Shown here in pieces: positions 1-10,827 of a DNA stretch of 64,000 nt (positions are counted from its first letter, which is position 1; each line of letters starts with the position of its first letter). The notes under the pieces were generated by a model, which did not search any database, was not told the origin of the DNA, and saw nothing but the letters and a program-made list of their open reading frames with translations. Source of the DNA: Vibrio diabolicus (lineage in GTDB: Bacteria > Pseudomonadota > Gammaproteobacteria > Enterobacterales > Vibrionaceae). Location: the NCBI GenBank assembly GCA_001048675.1, contig CCKK01000029.1, forward strand, positions 1 to 64,000, given 5' to 3'. Made by a program: the position numbers and the translations under genes.

Positions 1-1384
<1,384 letters not shown>

Positions 1385-1493
1385 CATACAACACCCAAGG
1401 GGTTTTGATGGACTCAATGAAAGAACGTTGAATGTGTAAGAACGAGAATTAAGAAACAGCTTTCTTATAACGAATTACAACTCAAGTAGTAAA
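1385..1493 (+). other. 23S-5S spacer, no 5S gene found
   Basis: Spacer after the 23S 3' end. It starts like the usual Vibrio 23S-5S spacer (CAAGGGGTTTTGATGG onward), but no 5S rRNA follows. It runs instead into an internal 23S fragment, so the join lies somewhere around 1465-1493. Confidence 0.6.
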
Positions 1494-1907
1494 CCGAAGC
1501 TGCGGCAATATACTTTTGTATATTGGGTAGGGGAGCGTTCTGTAAGCGGTTGAAGGTGTGTGGTAACGCATGCTGGACGTATCAGAAGTGCGAATGCTGA
1601 CATGAGTAACGATAAAGGGGGTGAAAAACCTCCTCGCCGGAAGACCAAGGGTTCCTGTCCAACGTTAATCGGGGCAGGGTAAGTCGACCCCTAAGGCGAG
1701 GCCGAAAGGCGTAGTCGATGGGAAACGGGTTAATATTCCCGTACTTCTTACAATTGCGATGGGGGGACGGAGAAGGCTAGGTGGGCCTGGCGACGGTTGT
1801 CCAGGTTCAAGTGCGTAGGCTTGAGAGTTAGGTAAATCCGGCTCTCTTTAAGGCTGAGACACGACGTCGAGCATCTACGGATGTGAAGTCATTGATGCCA
1901 TGCTTCC
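1494..1907 (+). rRNA. 23S ribosomal RNA, internal fragment (out of order)
   Basis: This stretch runs from CCGAAGCTGCGGC through GGGTAGGGGAGCGTTCTG and GCCGAAAGGCGTAGTCGATGG. It corresponds to roughly E. coli 23S positions 1200-1640, which should lie directly upstream of base 1 of this window. Its last 48 bases (1860-1907) equal bases 1-48 exactly, so joining the two pieces through that overlap rebuilds a continuous 3' two-thirds of one 23S gene. The order seen here is therefore scrambled, most likely by assembly of a repeated rRNA operon. Confidence 0.93.
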
Positions 1908-2444
1908 CTCTTCGCTATGCTTTCTAAGCCTTGTCATGAACTAGTTGATGACAGTCTCGAGCTCTCGTTTTGAGTACCAGCACGTGCTTACCAAAGGTTC
2001 CTCTATAACATATTAGAAATATCTAGCTATGTGACAGAACTTAGTCGTTCGAGGTGTCGCTGAGATCAAGTATGAGGACTCTAAACTTCTGTTAAGGCTT
2101 TTTTGAGCAATCTGAGTGCCAGCTCAGACCTTAGTTTGGTGGGGGTTCTAGTCCGTTTGGATAGTGATTCGCAATCATCCTAAATGTCTCTTTCTCATAA
2201 AAAATACAAACTCGCTCATTGCAAAGTATTGTGAAAGCTTAGCTTTGATGTTTGCGAGGAGCCTATGTTGCCAAGGGAAGAGAAGTGATATAGATGAAAA
2301 TGCTTAAACTAAAAGATTCGTCTATGAATATTATCTATCGGTAATAGTTAGTATCTATGAAACAGTAGCGTGACGATTATTCGAATATTTAACTGTATAT
2401 CAAAGAGTAACAAGCGTTCTATTCTTGAAAGGGAGTCCGAAGAT
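1908..2444. other. Non-coding stretch with no recognisable gene
   Basis: About 540 bases between the rRNA fragment and the antiporter terminator. I see no reading frame of useful length, no tRNA cloverleaf, no 5S rRNA and no insertion-sequence ends. The change from 23S to unrelated sequence at 1908 is abrupt. Confidence 0.5.
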
Positions 2445-2488
2445 TAGATATGAAAAAAGCAGCTAGATAGCTGCTTTTTTCATATCTA
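2445..2488. terminator. Long perfect hairpin terminator after the antiporter gene
   Basis: A 21-bp perfect inverted repeat (2445-2465 and 2468-2488) with a 2-base loop. It contains A6 and T6 tracts, so it can work as an intrinsic terminator in either direction. It lies 16 bases past the stop codon of the minus-strand antiporter gene. Confidence 0.85.
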
Positions 2489-2503
2489 TTAAGTTACGTG
2501 TCT

Positions 2504-3856
2504 TTAAGAGTCCACTGGCTCCGTATGCTCCGGAGTGGTTATTGCTTGGTTGTTCTCTTCCATTTTCTTCTCTTCATCTTTTGCTTTTTCAATCATTGGG
2601 GTGATTGTTGAGCCTTGAATGAGGATAGAGAAAACAACGACGGAGTAGGTCATTACAAGAATAATCTCTTTTACATCGATTAACTTATCTTGAATCACCC
2701 AAATACCTGATGGAATAGAAAGTGCCATCGCTAGTGCCAGGCCTCCGCGTAAACCGCCCCACGTCAAAATACGTACTGACCACGGGTTATATTTTCTGTA
2801 ACGTTTAAAGCCTATGTAAGAAAGAAATACACTTAGATAGCGAGCTGCTAGGACAAGAGGGACTGATATAGCCATCATGATCCAGTCTTCTTTGTGGAAT
2901 TCAAATAGCAGCATCGACATACCGATCAGTAGGAATAACACGCCATTCAAGAACTCATCGACGAGCTCCCAAAAGTGGTCAAGGTGGTCTTCACTCTCTT
3001 TCGAAAAGCCAATAAAACGTGTCCAGTTGCCAATCATAATACCAGATACAACCATCGCTAATGGTCCTGATACATGGATGTATTCAGCAAATGCGTAACC
3101 TGCCGTTGGGACACCAATGGTAAGTAATAACTCCATTGAGTGATCATCGGTGGCACTGATTAAGTAGTGGAATAGCAAACCGAGTACGAAACCATAAGTG
3201 ATACCACCGATAGCTTCTTGGATGAAGAGTAAGGTGACACTACCTACAGTTGGTGCCTCAGTACCAAATGCAATCGTAAATAGAGTGACAAAGATAACCA
3301 AACCGAAGCCGTCATTGAAGAGCGACTCTCCTTCAATCTGGGTGGAGATACGTTTGGGAGCATCGAGCTTTTTAACTATAGCCAGTACAGCGATTGGGTC
3401 AGTTGGCGATATAAGTGCACCGAAAAGTAAGCAGTAGACTAAATCAAATTGGATGCCAATTAACTGACAGAATCCGTAGAGCGCAAACCCGATAAAGAAA
3501 GTGGAAAACAGGGTGGCTCCAAGGGCTAAAACAGTGATCTCCCACTTTTGATCTTTAAGGTTCGGGAGTTTGATGCCTAATCCACCCGCAAATAGTAAGA
3601 AGCCAAGAATGCCTTTGAGCAAGAAATCTTCGAAGTTGATCCTTGTGACCGTCTCCGTCGCAATTTCGGTGAGATGGAACCAGTTGTTTTGACCCGCAAT
3701 TAAGATTAGAAGTGAAAGCACCATTGAACCTGCGGTAATCGCAATGGTGGTTTGCATCTTTCCTATCTTGCTGTTTACAAAAGCGATTAGCATTGCAGCT
3801 GCGGATAGAAAACATAAAGTATGATAGACCGACATAGAGCTCTCTATTTGTAACAT
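2504..3856 (-). CDS. Na+(K+)/H+ antiporter, CPA1 family (NhaP type)
   Basis: Inner-membrane cation/proton exchanger of 450 residues with about 12 hydrophobic segments. Family signatures are visible: SPTDPIAV in the fifth/sixth segment region, ESLFNDGFG, and GGLRGGLALA near the C-terminus. The tail (last 35 residues) is hydrophilic and rich in Glu and Lys. The ATG at 3856 has no good ribosome-binding site. The in-frame ATG at 3835 (MSVYHTL) follows AGAG at a workable distance and may be the true start (443 residues). It is transcribed away from metH and ends at a strong hairpin. Function is inferred from the family; which ion it prefers, and which NhaP paralogue it matches, cannot be told from sequence alone. 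Confidence 0.88.
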   Translation of the reverse strand: MLQIESSMSVYHTLCFLSAAAMLIAFVNSKIGKMQTTIAITAGSMVLSLLILIAGQNNWFHLTEIATETVTRINFEDFLLKGILGFLLFAGGLGIKLPNLKDQKWEITVLALGATLFSTFFIGFALYGFCQLIGIQFDLVYCLLFGALISPTDPIAVLAIVKKLDAPKRISTQIEGESLFNDGFGLVIFVTLFTIAFGTEAPTVGSVTLLFIQEAIGGITYGFVLGLLFHYLISATDDHSMELLLTIGVPTAGYAFAEYIHVSGPLAMVVSGIMIGNWTRFIGFSKESEDHLDHFWELVDEFLNGVLFLLIGMSMLLFEFHKEDWIMMAISVPLVLAARYLSVFLSYIGFKRYRKYNPWSVRILTWGGLRGGLALAMALSIPSGIWVIQDKLIDVKEIILVMTYSVVVFSILIQGSTITPMIEKAKDEEKKMEENNQAITTPEHTEPVDS

Positions 3857-3960
3857 TTTATGAATGGGATTCTCGACTGATGCTGCTTAAATAGCAAACA
3901 TTTTTTCGCGATTATTTTGTAAGTTAAGAAGGAGATAAAATAATCATTAATTCCACGTTT

Positions 3961-3995
3961 AGACGTCTAGACTCCTGAAGTTTGTGTGATAGGAT
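3961..3995 (+). promoter_or_regulatory. metH promoter with MetJ (met) box
   Basis: Bases 3961-3968 are AGACGTCT, a perfect copy of the MetJ met-box consensus. They are flanked by weaker neighbours CCACGTTT (3953-3960) and AGACTCCT (3969-3976), giving the usual tandem arrangement of 8-base boxes. A possible -10 (TAGGAT, 3990-3995) with a -35-like TAGACT (3968-3973) would place the boxes over the -35 region, a position suited to repression. MetJ with S-adenosylmethionine is the known repressor acting at such boxes; the promoter elements are inferred. Confidence 0.75.
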
Positions 3996-4026
3996 GGAAA
4001 GATAACTAAAGGAATGAGGCTGTACT

Positions 4027-7000
4027 GTGGGAAGTAACGTAAGACAACAGATTGAAGCTCAATTGAAGCAACGTATTCTTTTGATTGATGGTGGTATGGG
4101 AACCATGATTCAGGGATACAAACTTGAAGAGCAAGACTATCGAGGAACGCGCTTTGCGGATTGGCATTGTGATCTAAAAGGTAACAACGACCTGTTGGTT
4201 CTAAGTCAGCCTCAACTTATCAAGGAAATTCACGCTGCATATTTAGAAGCGGGTGCAGATATTCTCGAAACCAACACGTTTAACGCAACAACCATTGCGA
4301 TGGCTGACTACGAGATGGAAAGCCTAAGTGAAGAAATTAACTTTGCTGCTGCCAAGCTTGCACGTGAAGTTGCAGACGAATGGACCGCAAAAACACCCGA
4401 TAAACCGCGTTATGTCGCAGGGGTTTTAGGGCCGACGAACCGAACGTGTTCTATCTCTCCTGATGTAAACGACCCTGGATATCGAAATGTTTCTTTCGAC
4501 GAGTTAGTTGAGGCTTACTCTGAATCGACTCGAGCGCTGATTAAAGGTGGTTCTGACCTTATTCTTATCGAGACCATCTTCGATACTCTTAACGCTAAGG
4601 CTTGTTCATTTGCTGTTGAAAGTGTGTTTGAAGAGATGGGTATTGAGTTACCTGTGATGATCTCGGGGACTATTACTGATGCTTCCGGTAGAACATTATC
4701 AGGTCAAACTACTGAAGCGTTTTACAACTCATTACGTCATGTTAAACCGATTTCGTTTGGTTTGAACTGTGCGCTGGGCCCAGATGAGCTTCGTCCTTAT
4801 GTTGAAGAGCTTTCGCGTATATCAGAATCTTTTGTTTCCGCTCACCCAAATGCCGGGCTTCCGAATGCATTCGGCGAATACGATTTATCGCCAGAAGATA
4901 TGGCTAAGCATGTTAAAGAGTGGGCTCAAAGTGGCTTTTTAAACTTGATTGGTGGGTGCTGTGGTACAACTCCTGAGCACATTCGCCAAATGGCACTTGC
5001 GGTTGAAAATATCGCCCCTCGTCAATTACCTGACCTTCCCGTCGCTTGTCGCTTGTCTGGCCTAGAGCCACTCGCTATTGATAAAGACTCTTTATTTATC
5101 AATGTCGGTGAGCGTACTAATGTAACCGGTTCTGCGCGTTTTAAACGCTTGATTAAAGAAGAGCTGTACGATGAAGCGCTCGATGTGGCTCGTCAACAAG
5201 TTGAAAATGGCGCTCAAATTATCGATATCAACATGGATGAAGGCATGTTGGATGCACAAGCTTGTATGGTTCGCTTTTTAAACCTTTGTGCGTCAGAACC
5301 TGAAATCTCAAAAGTACCAATCATGGTTGACTCTTCCAAGTGGGAGGTTATTGAAGCCGGTCTTAAGTGCATCCAAGGCAAAGGCATTGTTAACTCGATC
5401 TCTCTCAAAGAAGGCAAAGAGAAATTCGTTGAACAAGCTAAGTTGATCCGCCGTTACGGTGCGGCTGTGATTGTGATGGCGTTTGATGAGATTGGGCAAG
5501 CAGATACACGTGAGCGCAAAGTAGAAATTTGTACCAACGCTTACCGAATTCTTGTTGATGAAGTGGGCTTTCCACCAGAAGACATCATTTTTGACCCAAA
5601 CATTTTTGCCATTGCTACGGGGATCGAGGAGCATAATAACTACGCGGTGGATTTCATTGAAGCCGTTGGCGATATCAAACGTGATTTACCACATGCGATG
5701 ATCTCGGGTGGTGTTTCTAACGTCTCATTCTCTTTCCGTGGCAATAACTATGTACGTGAAGCGATTCACGCGGTGTTCCTCTATCACTGTTTTAAAAATG
5801 GTATGGATATGGGGATTGTGAATGCGGGTCAGTTAGAAATCTACGATAACGTGCCTGAAAAATTGCGTGAGGCTGTGGAAGATGTCGTTCTTAACCGTCG
5901 TGATGACGCCACTGAGAGATTGTTAGATATCGCGGCGGAATATGCAGGCAAAGGGGTAGGTAAAGAGGAGGATGCCTCTGCACTTGAGTGGAGAACTTGG
6001 CCTGTTGAAAAGCGCTTAGAGCACGCGTTAGTGAAAGGAATAACTGAGTTCATCGTTGATGATACCGAAGAGGCTCGTGTCAACGCTTCAAAGCCATTAG
6101 AGGTGATTGAAGGCCCACTAATGGATGGGATGAACGTCGTCGGAGACTTGTTTGGTGAAGGTAAAATGTTCCTTCCTCAGGTCGTAAAATCTGCACGAGT
6201 GATGAAGCAAGCAGTCGCGCATCTGGAGCCCTACATCAATGCAGAAAAGCAGGTGGGACAAACAAACGGTAAGATTTTGCTAGCGACGGTCAAAGGTGAT
6301 GTACATGATATCGGGAAAAATATCGTAGGCGTTGTATTGCAGTGCAATAACTATGAAATTATCGATCTTGGTGTCATGGTTCCTTGCGAAAAGATCTTAA
6401 AAGTAGCGCAAGAAGAGAACGTCGATATTATTGGTTTATCAGGGTTGATCACGCCTTCATTAGACGAAATGGTGCATGTTGCAAAAGAGATGGAGCGTCT
6501 CGACTTTAACTTACCTCTTCTCATCGGTGGCGCAACAACGTCAAAAGCCCATACAGCAGTTAAGATTGAGCAAAATTACAAGCATCCAGTTGTTTACGTG
6601 AATAACGCCTCACGTGCGGTGGGCGTATGTACTTCTCTATTGTCAGATGAACGTCGCCCTGAATTTGTTGAAAAACTTGAAGCTGATTACGAACGAGTAC
6701 GTGATCAACATAATCGAAAGAAACCGAGAACCAAACCAGTGACATTAGAAGCGGCTCGAGCGAATAAAGTTGCGATCGATTGGGAAGCTTACACTCCTCC
6801 AGTGCCTGTTAAGCCTGGTATTCATATCTTCGATGATTTTGATGTGGCTATATTACGTCAATACATCGATTGGACACCATTCTTTATGACTTGGTCACTT
6901 GTGGGTAAGTATCCAACAATTTTCCAACATGAAGAAGTTGGTGAAGAAGCAAAACGTTTATTCGAAGATGCCAACGAGTTACTTGATCGAGTTGAGCGAG

Positions 7001-7707
7001 AAGGACTGTTAAAAGCGCGTGGAATGTGTGGCTTATTCCCTGCTGCGAGCGTGGGGGACGACATTGAAGTTTATGCTGATGAAACTCGTACCGACGTTGT
7101 GAAAGTACTGCGTAACTTGCGTCAACAGACCGAGAAACCAAAAGGATTCAACTATTGTTTATCTGACTACATCGCACCTAAAGAGTCGGGTAAACATGAT
7201 TGGATAGGGGCATTTGCTGTCACTGGTGGTATTGGTGAACGAGAGCTTGCTGATGAATACAAAGCACAGGGAGATGATTACAACGCAATTATGATTCAAG
7301 CGGTGGCGGATCGCCTAGCCGAAGCGTTTGCTGAGTATTTGCATGAGCGTGTCCGTAAAGAAATTTGGGGTTATGCTGCGGATGAAGATTTATCTAACAA
7401 TGATCTCATTCGTGAAAAATACCAAGGTATTCGCCCTGCGCCGGGTTATCCAGCGTGCCCTGAGCATACTGAAAAAGGACCGCTTTGGGAGCTACTTAAT
7501 GTGGAAGAGAATATTGGCATGACTCTAACCTCCAGCTATGCAATGTATCCGGGCGCGTCAGTCTCTGGTTGGTATTTCTCTCATCCTGACTCACGTTACT
7601 TTGCGATCGCACAGATCCAAGAAGATCAGCTAGAGAGCTACGCCGATCGCAAAGGGTGGGATAGGATCGAGGCTGAAAAATGGTTAGGGCCAAACATTAA
7701 CGGTTAA
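4027..7707 (+). CDS. metH: Cobalamin-dependent methionine synthase
   Basis: Transfers the methyl group from 5-methyltetrahydrofolate to homocysteine through methylcobalamin, the last step of methionine synthesis. At 1226 residues it is full length for the family. Order of domains: homocysteine-binding barrel (about 1-330, zinc ligands in LNCALG and IGGCCGTTP), pterin-binding barrel (about 350-620), cobalamin module with the DVHDIGKN motif that supplies the lower histidine ligand (about residues 757-764), and the C-terminal S-adenosylmethionine activation domain with [12 protein letters not shown]. The start is GTG, 7 bases after a GAGG ribosome-binding site. A met box lies just upstream, and an intrinsic terminator shared with lysC follows. 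Confidence 0.98.
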   Translation: MGSNVRQQIEAQLKQRILLIDGGMGTMIQGYKLEEQDYRGTRFADWHCDLKGNNDLLVLSQPQLIKEIHAAYLEAGADILETNTFNATTIAMADYEMESLSEEINFAAAKLAREVADEWTAKTPDKPRYVAGVLGPTNRTCSISPDVNDPGYRNVSFDELVEAYSESTRALIKGGSDLILIETIFDTLNAKACSFAVESVFEEMGIELPVMISGTITDASGRTLSGQTTEAFYNSLRHVKPISFGLNCALGPDELRPYVEELSRISESFVSAHPNAGLPNAFGEYDLSPEDMAKHVKEWAQSGFLNLIGGCCGTTPEHIRQMALAVENIAPRQLPDLPVACRLSGLEPLAIDKDSLFINVGERTNVTGSARFKRLIKEELYDEALDVARQQVENGAQIIDINMDEGMLDAQACMVRFLNLCASEPEISKVPIMVDSSKWEVIEAGLKCIQGKGIVNSISLKEGKEKFVEQAKLIRRYGAAVIVMAFDEIGQADTRERKVEICTNAYRILVDEVGFPPEDIIFDPNIFAIATGIEEHNNYAVDFIEAVGDIKRDLPHAMISGGVSNVSFSFRGNNYVREAIHAVFLYHCFKNGMDMGIVNAGQLEIYDNVPEKLREAVEDVVLNRRDDATERLLDIAAEYAGKGVGKEEDASALEWRTWPVEKRLEHALVKGITEFIVDDTEEARVNASKPLEVIEGPLMDGMNVVGDLFGEGKMFLPQVVKSARVMKQAVAHLEPYINAEKQVGQTNGKILLATVKGDVHDIGKNIVGVVLQCNNYEIIDLGVMVPCEKILKVAQEENVDIIGLSGLITPSLDEMVHVAKEMERLDFNLPLLIGGATTSKAHTAVKIEQNYKHPVVYVNNASRAVGVCTSLLSDERRPEFVEKLEADYERVRDQHNRKKPRTKPVTLEAARANKVAIDWEAYTPPVPVKPGIHIFDDFDVAILRQYIDWTPFFMTWSLVGKYPTIFQHEEVGEEAKRLFEDANELLDRVEREGLLKARGMCGLFPAASVGDDIEVYADETRTDVVKVLRNLRQQTEKPKGFNYCLSDYIAPKESGKHDWIGAFAVTGGIGERELADEYKAQGDDYNAIMIQAVADRLAEAFAEYLHERVRKEIWGYAADEDLSNNDLIREKYQGIRPAPGYPACPEHTEKGPLWELLNVEENIGMTLTSSYAMYPGASVSGWYFSHPDSRYFAIAQIQEDQLESYADRKGWDRIEAEKWLGPNING

Positions 7708-7750
7708 ATTGATGTTTACCTCGTTCAAATGTAACAACTATTGAAACAAC

Positions 7751-7780
7751 AAAGGGCTGCAGATACGCAGCCCTTTGTTT
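7751..7780. terminator. Bidirectional terminator between metH and lysC
   Basis: Stem AAAGGGCTGC / GCAGCCCTTT (7751-7760, 7767-7776) with a 6-base loop, followed by a T-rich tract. It sits between two convergent genes and can serve both. Confidence 0.85.
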
Positions 7781-7793
7781 TATTGAGTTGAAC

Positions 7794-9146
7794 TTACTTC
7801 TCAAACAACTCGGTGTGGAGTTTTTGTATGGCTTGTTTCGATACCGATTCATGGAGCAAGAAGCATAAGTTGTGAGGGCTAGCTCCATAACAAATCATGC
7901 GTAGGTTAAAGTCTTCTAGCGTGCCAAAAACCTGTTTCGCGTAGCCTTTACTCTCACTCATGTTGTTACCAATGAGAGCAACGAGGCATAGGTCATGTTC
8001 AACTTCTACCTTACATAACTCTTCTAACTCTTCTCGTACAGCTTGCGGCAGCTGTGGTGCTCCGCCAGAGGTATCAGTTTGATCAAGTGTTAACGATACA
8101 CTGATTTCAGATGTCGTGATCAAATCGACAGAGATCTTATGCTTTGCAAGGATCTCAAAGACCTTTGCTAAGAAGCCGTATGCGTGGAACATGTTGGCGC
8201 TGCGTAGCGTTACCATGGTTTGGTTACAACGCAAAGCTAGCGCACGGAACAACGGTGAGCTTTCGACTTGGTGGCGAATCCAAGTGCCCCCTTTTTCTGG
8301 CTCTTTCGATGACCCTACAAATACCGGAATGTCGTGGCGCAATGCGGGTACTAGCGTAGAAGGGTGAAGGATTTTAGCGCCAAAGTTAGCCATTTCTGAA
8401 GCTTCACTAAAGCTGATCTCGGGAATTGGTGAGGCTTTTGGCGCAATTCGCGGGTCTGTTGTGTAGATGCCCGGAACATCAGTCCAGATTTCTAACCCTG
8501 CCGCTTTGACGCTCTCAGCAATTAAGGCGGCGCTGTAATCGCTGCCTCCTCGACCTAGTGTTGTTGTATTACCGGCTTCGTCAGATCCTATGAAGCCTTG
8601 AGTAACAACAACGGATTGTTGGCAAAGTGGTACGAGTTTATCTTGCGCAAGCGTCGAAATTGCTTCAATGTTTGGCTCCGCGCGACCAAAGTTGTCATCA
8701 GTACGCAGCACATCGCGTATATCAAAGCGCACTGCTTGAATGCCTCGCTCACACATTAACTGAGCTAGAATGTGCGTCGACATGAGCTCACCACATGCGA
8801 CTAAATGATCGGTTAACTTCGCACTAGCTTGGATAGATGCAGCCTCGGCAAGGCTGGTTACGGTATCTAATATGGCATACACCTCGGCAGCAGTTTTTGT
8901 GCTGTCTTCGAGCTGAGTTAAAATGGCGTCATGAATATTGGCCAGATTTTGCAGCAGCTCAGTACGGTGCGTTTGATCCTGTACACCATTGGCGAGTTCC
9001 ACCAATAGGTTGGTGACGCCAGAACAAGCGCTGCTCACGACCAGGCGAGTAGTTGAATTGTTTTCGATAATGGTGGCACAACGACTCATTGCCTCAAAGT
9101 TGGCAACACTGGTTCCACCGAATTTAGCTACGTTAAATGCGCTCAC
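7794..9146 (-). CDS. lysC: Aspartate kinase, lysine-sensitive type (aspartokinase III)
   Basis: Phosphorylates aspartate, the first step toward lysine, threonine and methionine. The kinase signature KFGGTSV lies at residues 8-14 and GRGGSDYSAAL in mid-protein. The C-terminal third carries ACT-type regulatory domains, as expected for feedback inhibition by lysine. The reading frame is open to an ATG at 9185, but the start chosen is GTG at 9146: it has GGGAG six bases upstream and gives 450 residues, the usual size, with an N-terminus like E. coli LysC. A lysine riboswitch in the leader on the same strand shows that transcription or translation is also controlled by lysine. Confidence 0.95.
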   Translation of the reverse strand: MSAFNVAKFGGTSVANFEAMSRCATIIENNSTTRLVVSSACSGVTNLLVELANGVQDQTHRTELLQNLANIHDAILTQLEDSTKTAAEVYAILDTVTSLAEAASIQASAKLTDHLVACGELMSTHILAQLMCERGIQAVRFDIRDVLRTDDNFGRAEPNIEAISTLAQDKLVPLCQQSVVVTQGFIGSDEAGNTTTLGRGGSDYSAALIAESVKAAGLEIWTDVPGIYTTDPRIAPKASPIPEISFSEASEMANFGAKILHPSTLVPALRHDIPVFVGSSKEPEKGGTWIRHQVESSPLFRALALRCNQTMVTLRSANMFHAYGFLAKVFEILAKHKISVDLITTSEISVSLTLDQTDTSGGAPQLPQAVREELEELCKVEVEHDLCLVALIGNNMSESKGYAKQVFGTLEDFNLRMICYGASPHNLCFLLHESVSKQAIQKLHTELFEK

Positions 9147-9239
9147 TGCGTTCTCCCACGACTTCCTAAAAAATTGTACATCCAATGTTTAGTGAGAAAA
9201 GGAACAGAGCAAAAAGAGAGGTATTTAGAATGCTATTTG

Positions 9240-9422
9240 AAAAATTTACCCTCAGAAGCCCTTCATCAAACTGCGCTGATGACAGTTGATGGGATTCAGC
9301 CCAATTCAACCGACAAGTCAAATCCTGCAACTTTGACTTACCTCGGCACTACTCCCCCTCAATGATTGGTGTTGGAATTGCGGTTCCACAAATCATCTAC
9401 CTGGGTAGCGCTCCTCTTCTAC
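9240..9422 (-). promoter_or_regulatory. Lysine riboswitch (L box) in the lysC leader
   Basis: Read on the minus strand, the leader shows the conserved L-box order. AGAGGAGCGC starts at about 9420, then come GAGGGGGAGTAGTGCCGAGG, the core GGGCTGAATCCC, a GTCATCAG element, and a closing GGGCTTCTGAGGG ending near 9246. This matches the layout of the E. coli lysC riboswitch element by element. It lies about 100 bases before the GTG start of lysC. A short plus-strand reading frame across it is an artefact of the structured RNA. Confidence 0.9.
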
Positions 9423-9646
9423 ATAAAGCTCAAACATTGAACGGTTTTGAGGCCTTAATGTCAATCAATATTTCAACCTTTATGGTGTTTTTTATTAACG
9501 ATTTTGTGACACTGGTTTGACCTCCATACTTACGGCTAATTGCTGATAGAGGAAAAATCTATTAGGGTGAAGAACCCTACACCTGAGCCATGTTATTGAA
9601 TAGAACTTTTAGAATGCTCAGGATAAAAGATAATCAAGGAGCTGAC

Positions 9647-10768
9647 ATGTCGATCCAAAGCTTTATTCCACCTCACCGTATTTTAATGGGACCTGGTCCT
9701 TCTGATATTTATCCTCAAGTGTTACAAGCACTAAGCCGTCCTACGGTAGGTCACCTTGATCCTCTGTTTATCGGTATGATGGATGAGCTCAAGCAGCTAT
9801 TGAAGTATGCCTTTCAAACTGACAATGAATTCACTATTGCAGTTTCAGCGCCAGGTAGTGCAGGGATGGAAACCTGCTTTGTAAACTTAATCGAGGAAGG
9901 CGATAAAGTGATCGTCTGCCGTAACGGTGTATTTGGTGAACGCATGCGCGAAAATGTCGTACGTGCTGGTGGTGAAGTTGTTATCGTCGATGATGAATGG
10001 GGGACGCCTGTTTCCATTGATAAAGTCGAGCAAGCACTCGAACAGCACCCAGATACAAAAATTCTTGCTTTTGTGCATGCGGAAACCTCAACTGGTGCAG
10101 TCAGTGATGCTCAAGCATTGGGTAAGCTGGCGAAACAGCATAATGCATTATCTATTGTTGATGCGGTGACGTCACTTGGTGGTGTGCCGTTAAAAGTGGA
10201 TGAATGGCAACTGGATGCGGTTTACTCTGGCAGTCAAAAATGTTTGTCATGTGTACCAGGGCTCTCACCAGTGACGTTTTCTCCTGCCGCGATTGAAAAG
10301 ATTCAAGCAAGAACAACACCAGTACAGAGTTGGTTCCTCGATCAGAGTTTAGTATTGGGGTATTGGAGTGGAGAAGGTAAGCGTAGTTACCATCATACGG
10401 CGCCAGTTAATAGCTTGTATGCGCTTCATGAAGCTTTATTGATACTGAAAAATGAAGGATTAGAAAACGCTTGGGCTCGTCATCAACTGATGCATGAAAA
10501 ACTCAAAAATGGCCTACAAAAGCTAGGTTTTGAATTTGTTGTGGACGAAGCCCATCGTTTGCCGCAATTAAACGCGATTTACGTGCCTGAAGGAATTGAT
10601 GAAGCAAAAGTTCGTGCTCACTTGCTAGAAACCTATAACCTAGAAATTGGTGCAGGCCTCGGGGCATTAGCTGGTAAAGCGTGGCGTATTGGCTTAATGG
10701 GTTACGGCGCTCGACCTGAAAACGTTGCACTGTGCTTAAAAGCGTTAGAAGAGTCACTCACTGAATAA
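9647..10768 (+). CDS. PLP-dependent aminotransferase, class V (alanine/serine-glyoxylate type)
   Basis: Cytoplasmic class V aminotransferase of 373 residues. The N-terminal MGPGPSDIYPQVLQAL pattern, the SAPGSAGMETC segment and the SGSQKCLS site with the pyridoxal-phosphate lysine (about residue 198) place it in the alanine-glyoxylate / serine-pyruvate / PucG group. The open frame extends back to 9590, but the ATG at 9647 is preceded by a strong AAGGAG and matches family N-termini, so it is taken as the start. The exact amino donor and acceptor cannot be assigned from sequence. It is a single gene ending at a bidirectional terminator. Confidence 0.88.
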   Translation: MSIQSFIPPHRILMGPGPSDIYPQVLQALSRPTVGHLDPLFIGMMDELKQLLKYAFQTDNEFTIAVSAPGSAGMETCFVNLIEEGDKVIVCRNGVFGERMRENVVRAGGEVVIVDDEWGTPVSIDKVEQALEQHPDTKILAFVHAETSTGAVSDAQALGKLAKQHNALSIVDAVTSLGGVPLKVDEWQLDAVYSGSQKCLSCVPGLSPVTFSPAAIEKIQARTTPVQSWFLDQSLVLGYWSGEGKRSYHHTAPVNSLYALHEALLILKNEGLENAWARHQLMHEKLKNGLQKLGFEFVVDEAHRLPQLNAIYVPEGIDEAKVRAHLLETYNLEIGAGLGALAGKAWRIGLMGYGARPENVALCLKALEESLTE

Positions 10769-10791
10769 AGCTATACCGCAATGAGATAAAG

Positions 10792-10820
10792 AAAAGCGAA
10801 GGTCATCCCTTCGCTTTTTT
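10792..10820. terminator. Bidirectional terminator
   Basis: Stem AAAAGCGAAGG / CCTTCGCTTTT (10792-10802, 10808-10818) with a 5-base loop and a T tract. It lies between the aminotransferase gene and the convergent pglL-like gene. Confidence 0.85.
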
Positions 10821-10827
10821 GTACTTA

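Noticed and set aside
9174-9365. 63-codon plus-strand frame
   Set aside because: It covers the lysine riboswitch on the other strand; the start has no ribosome site.
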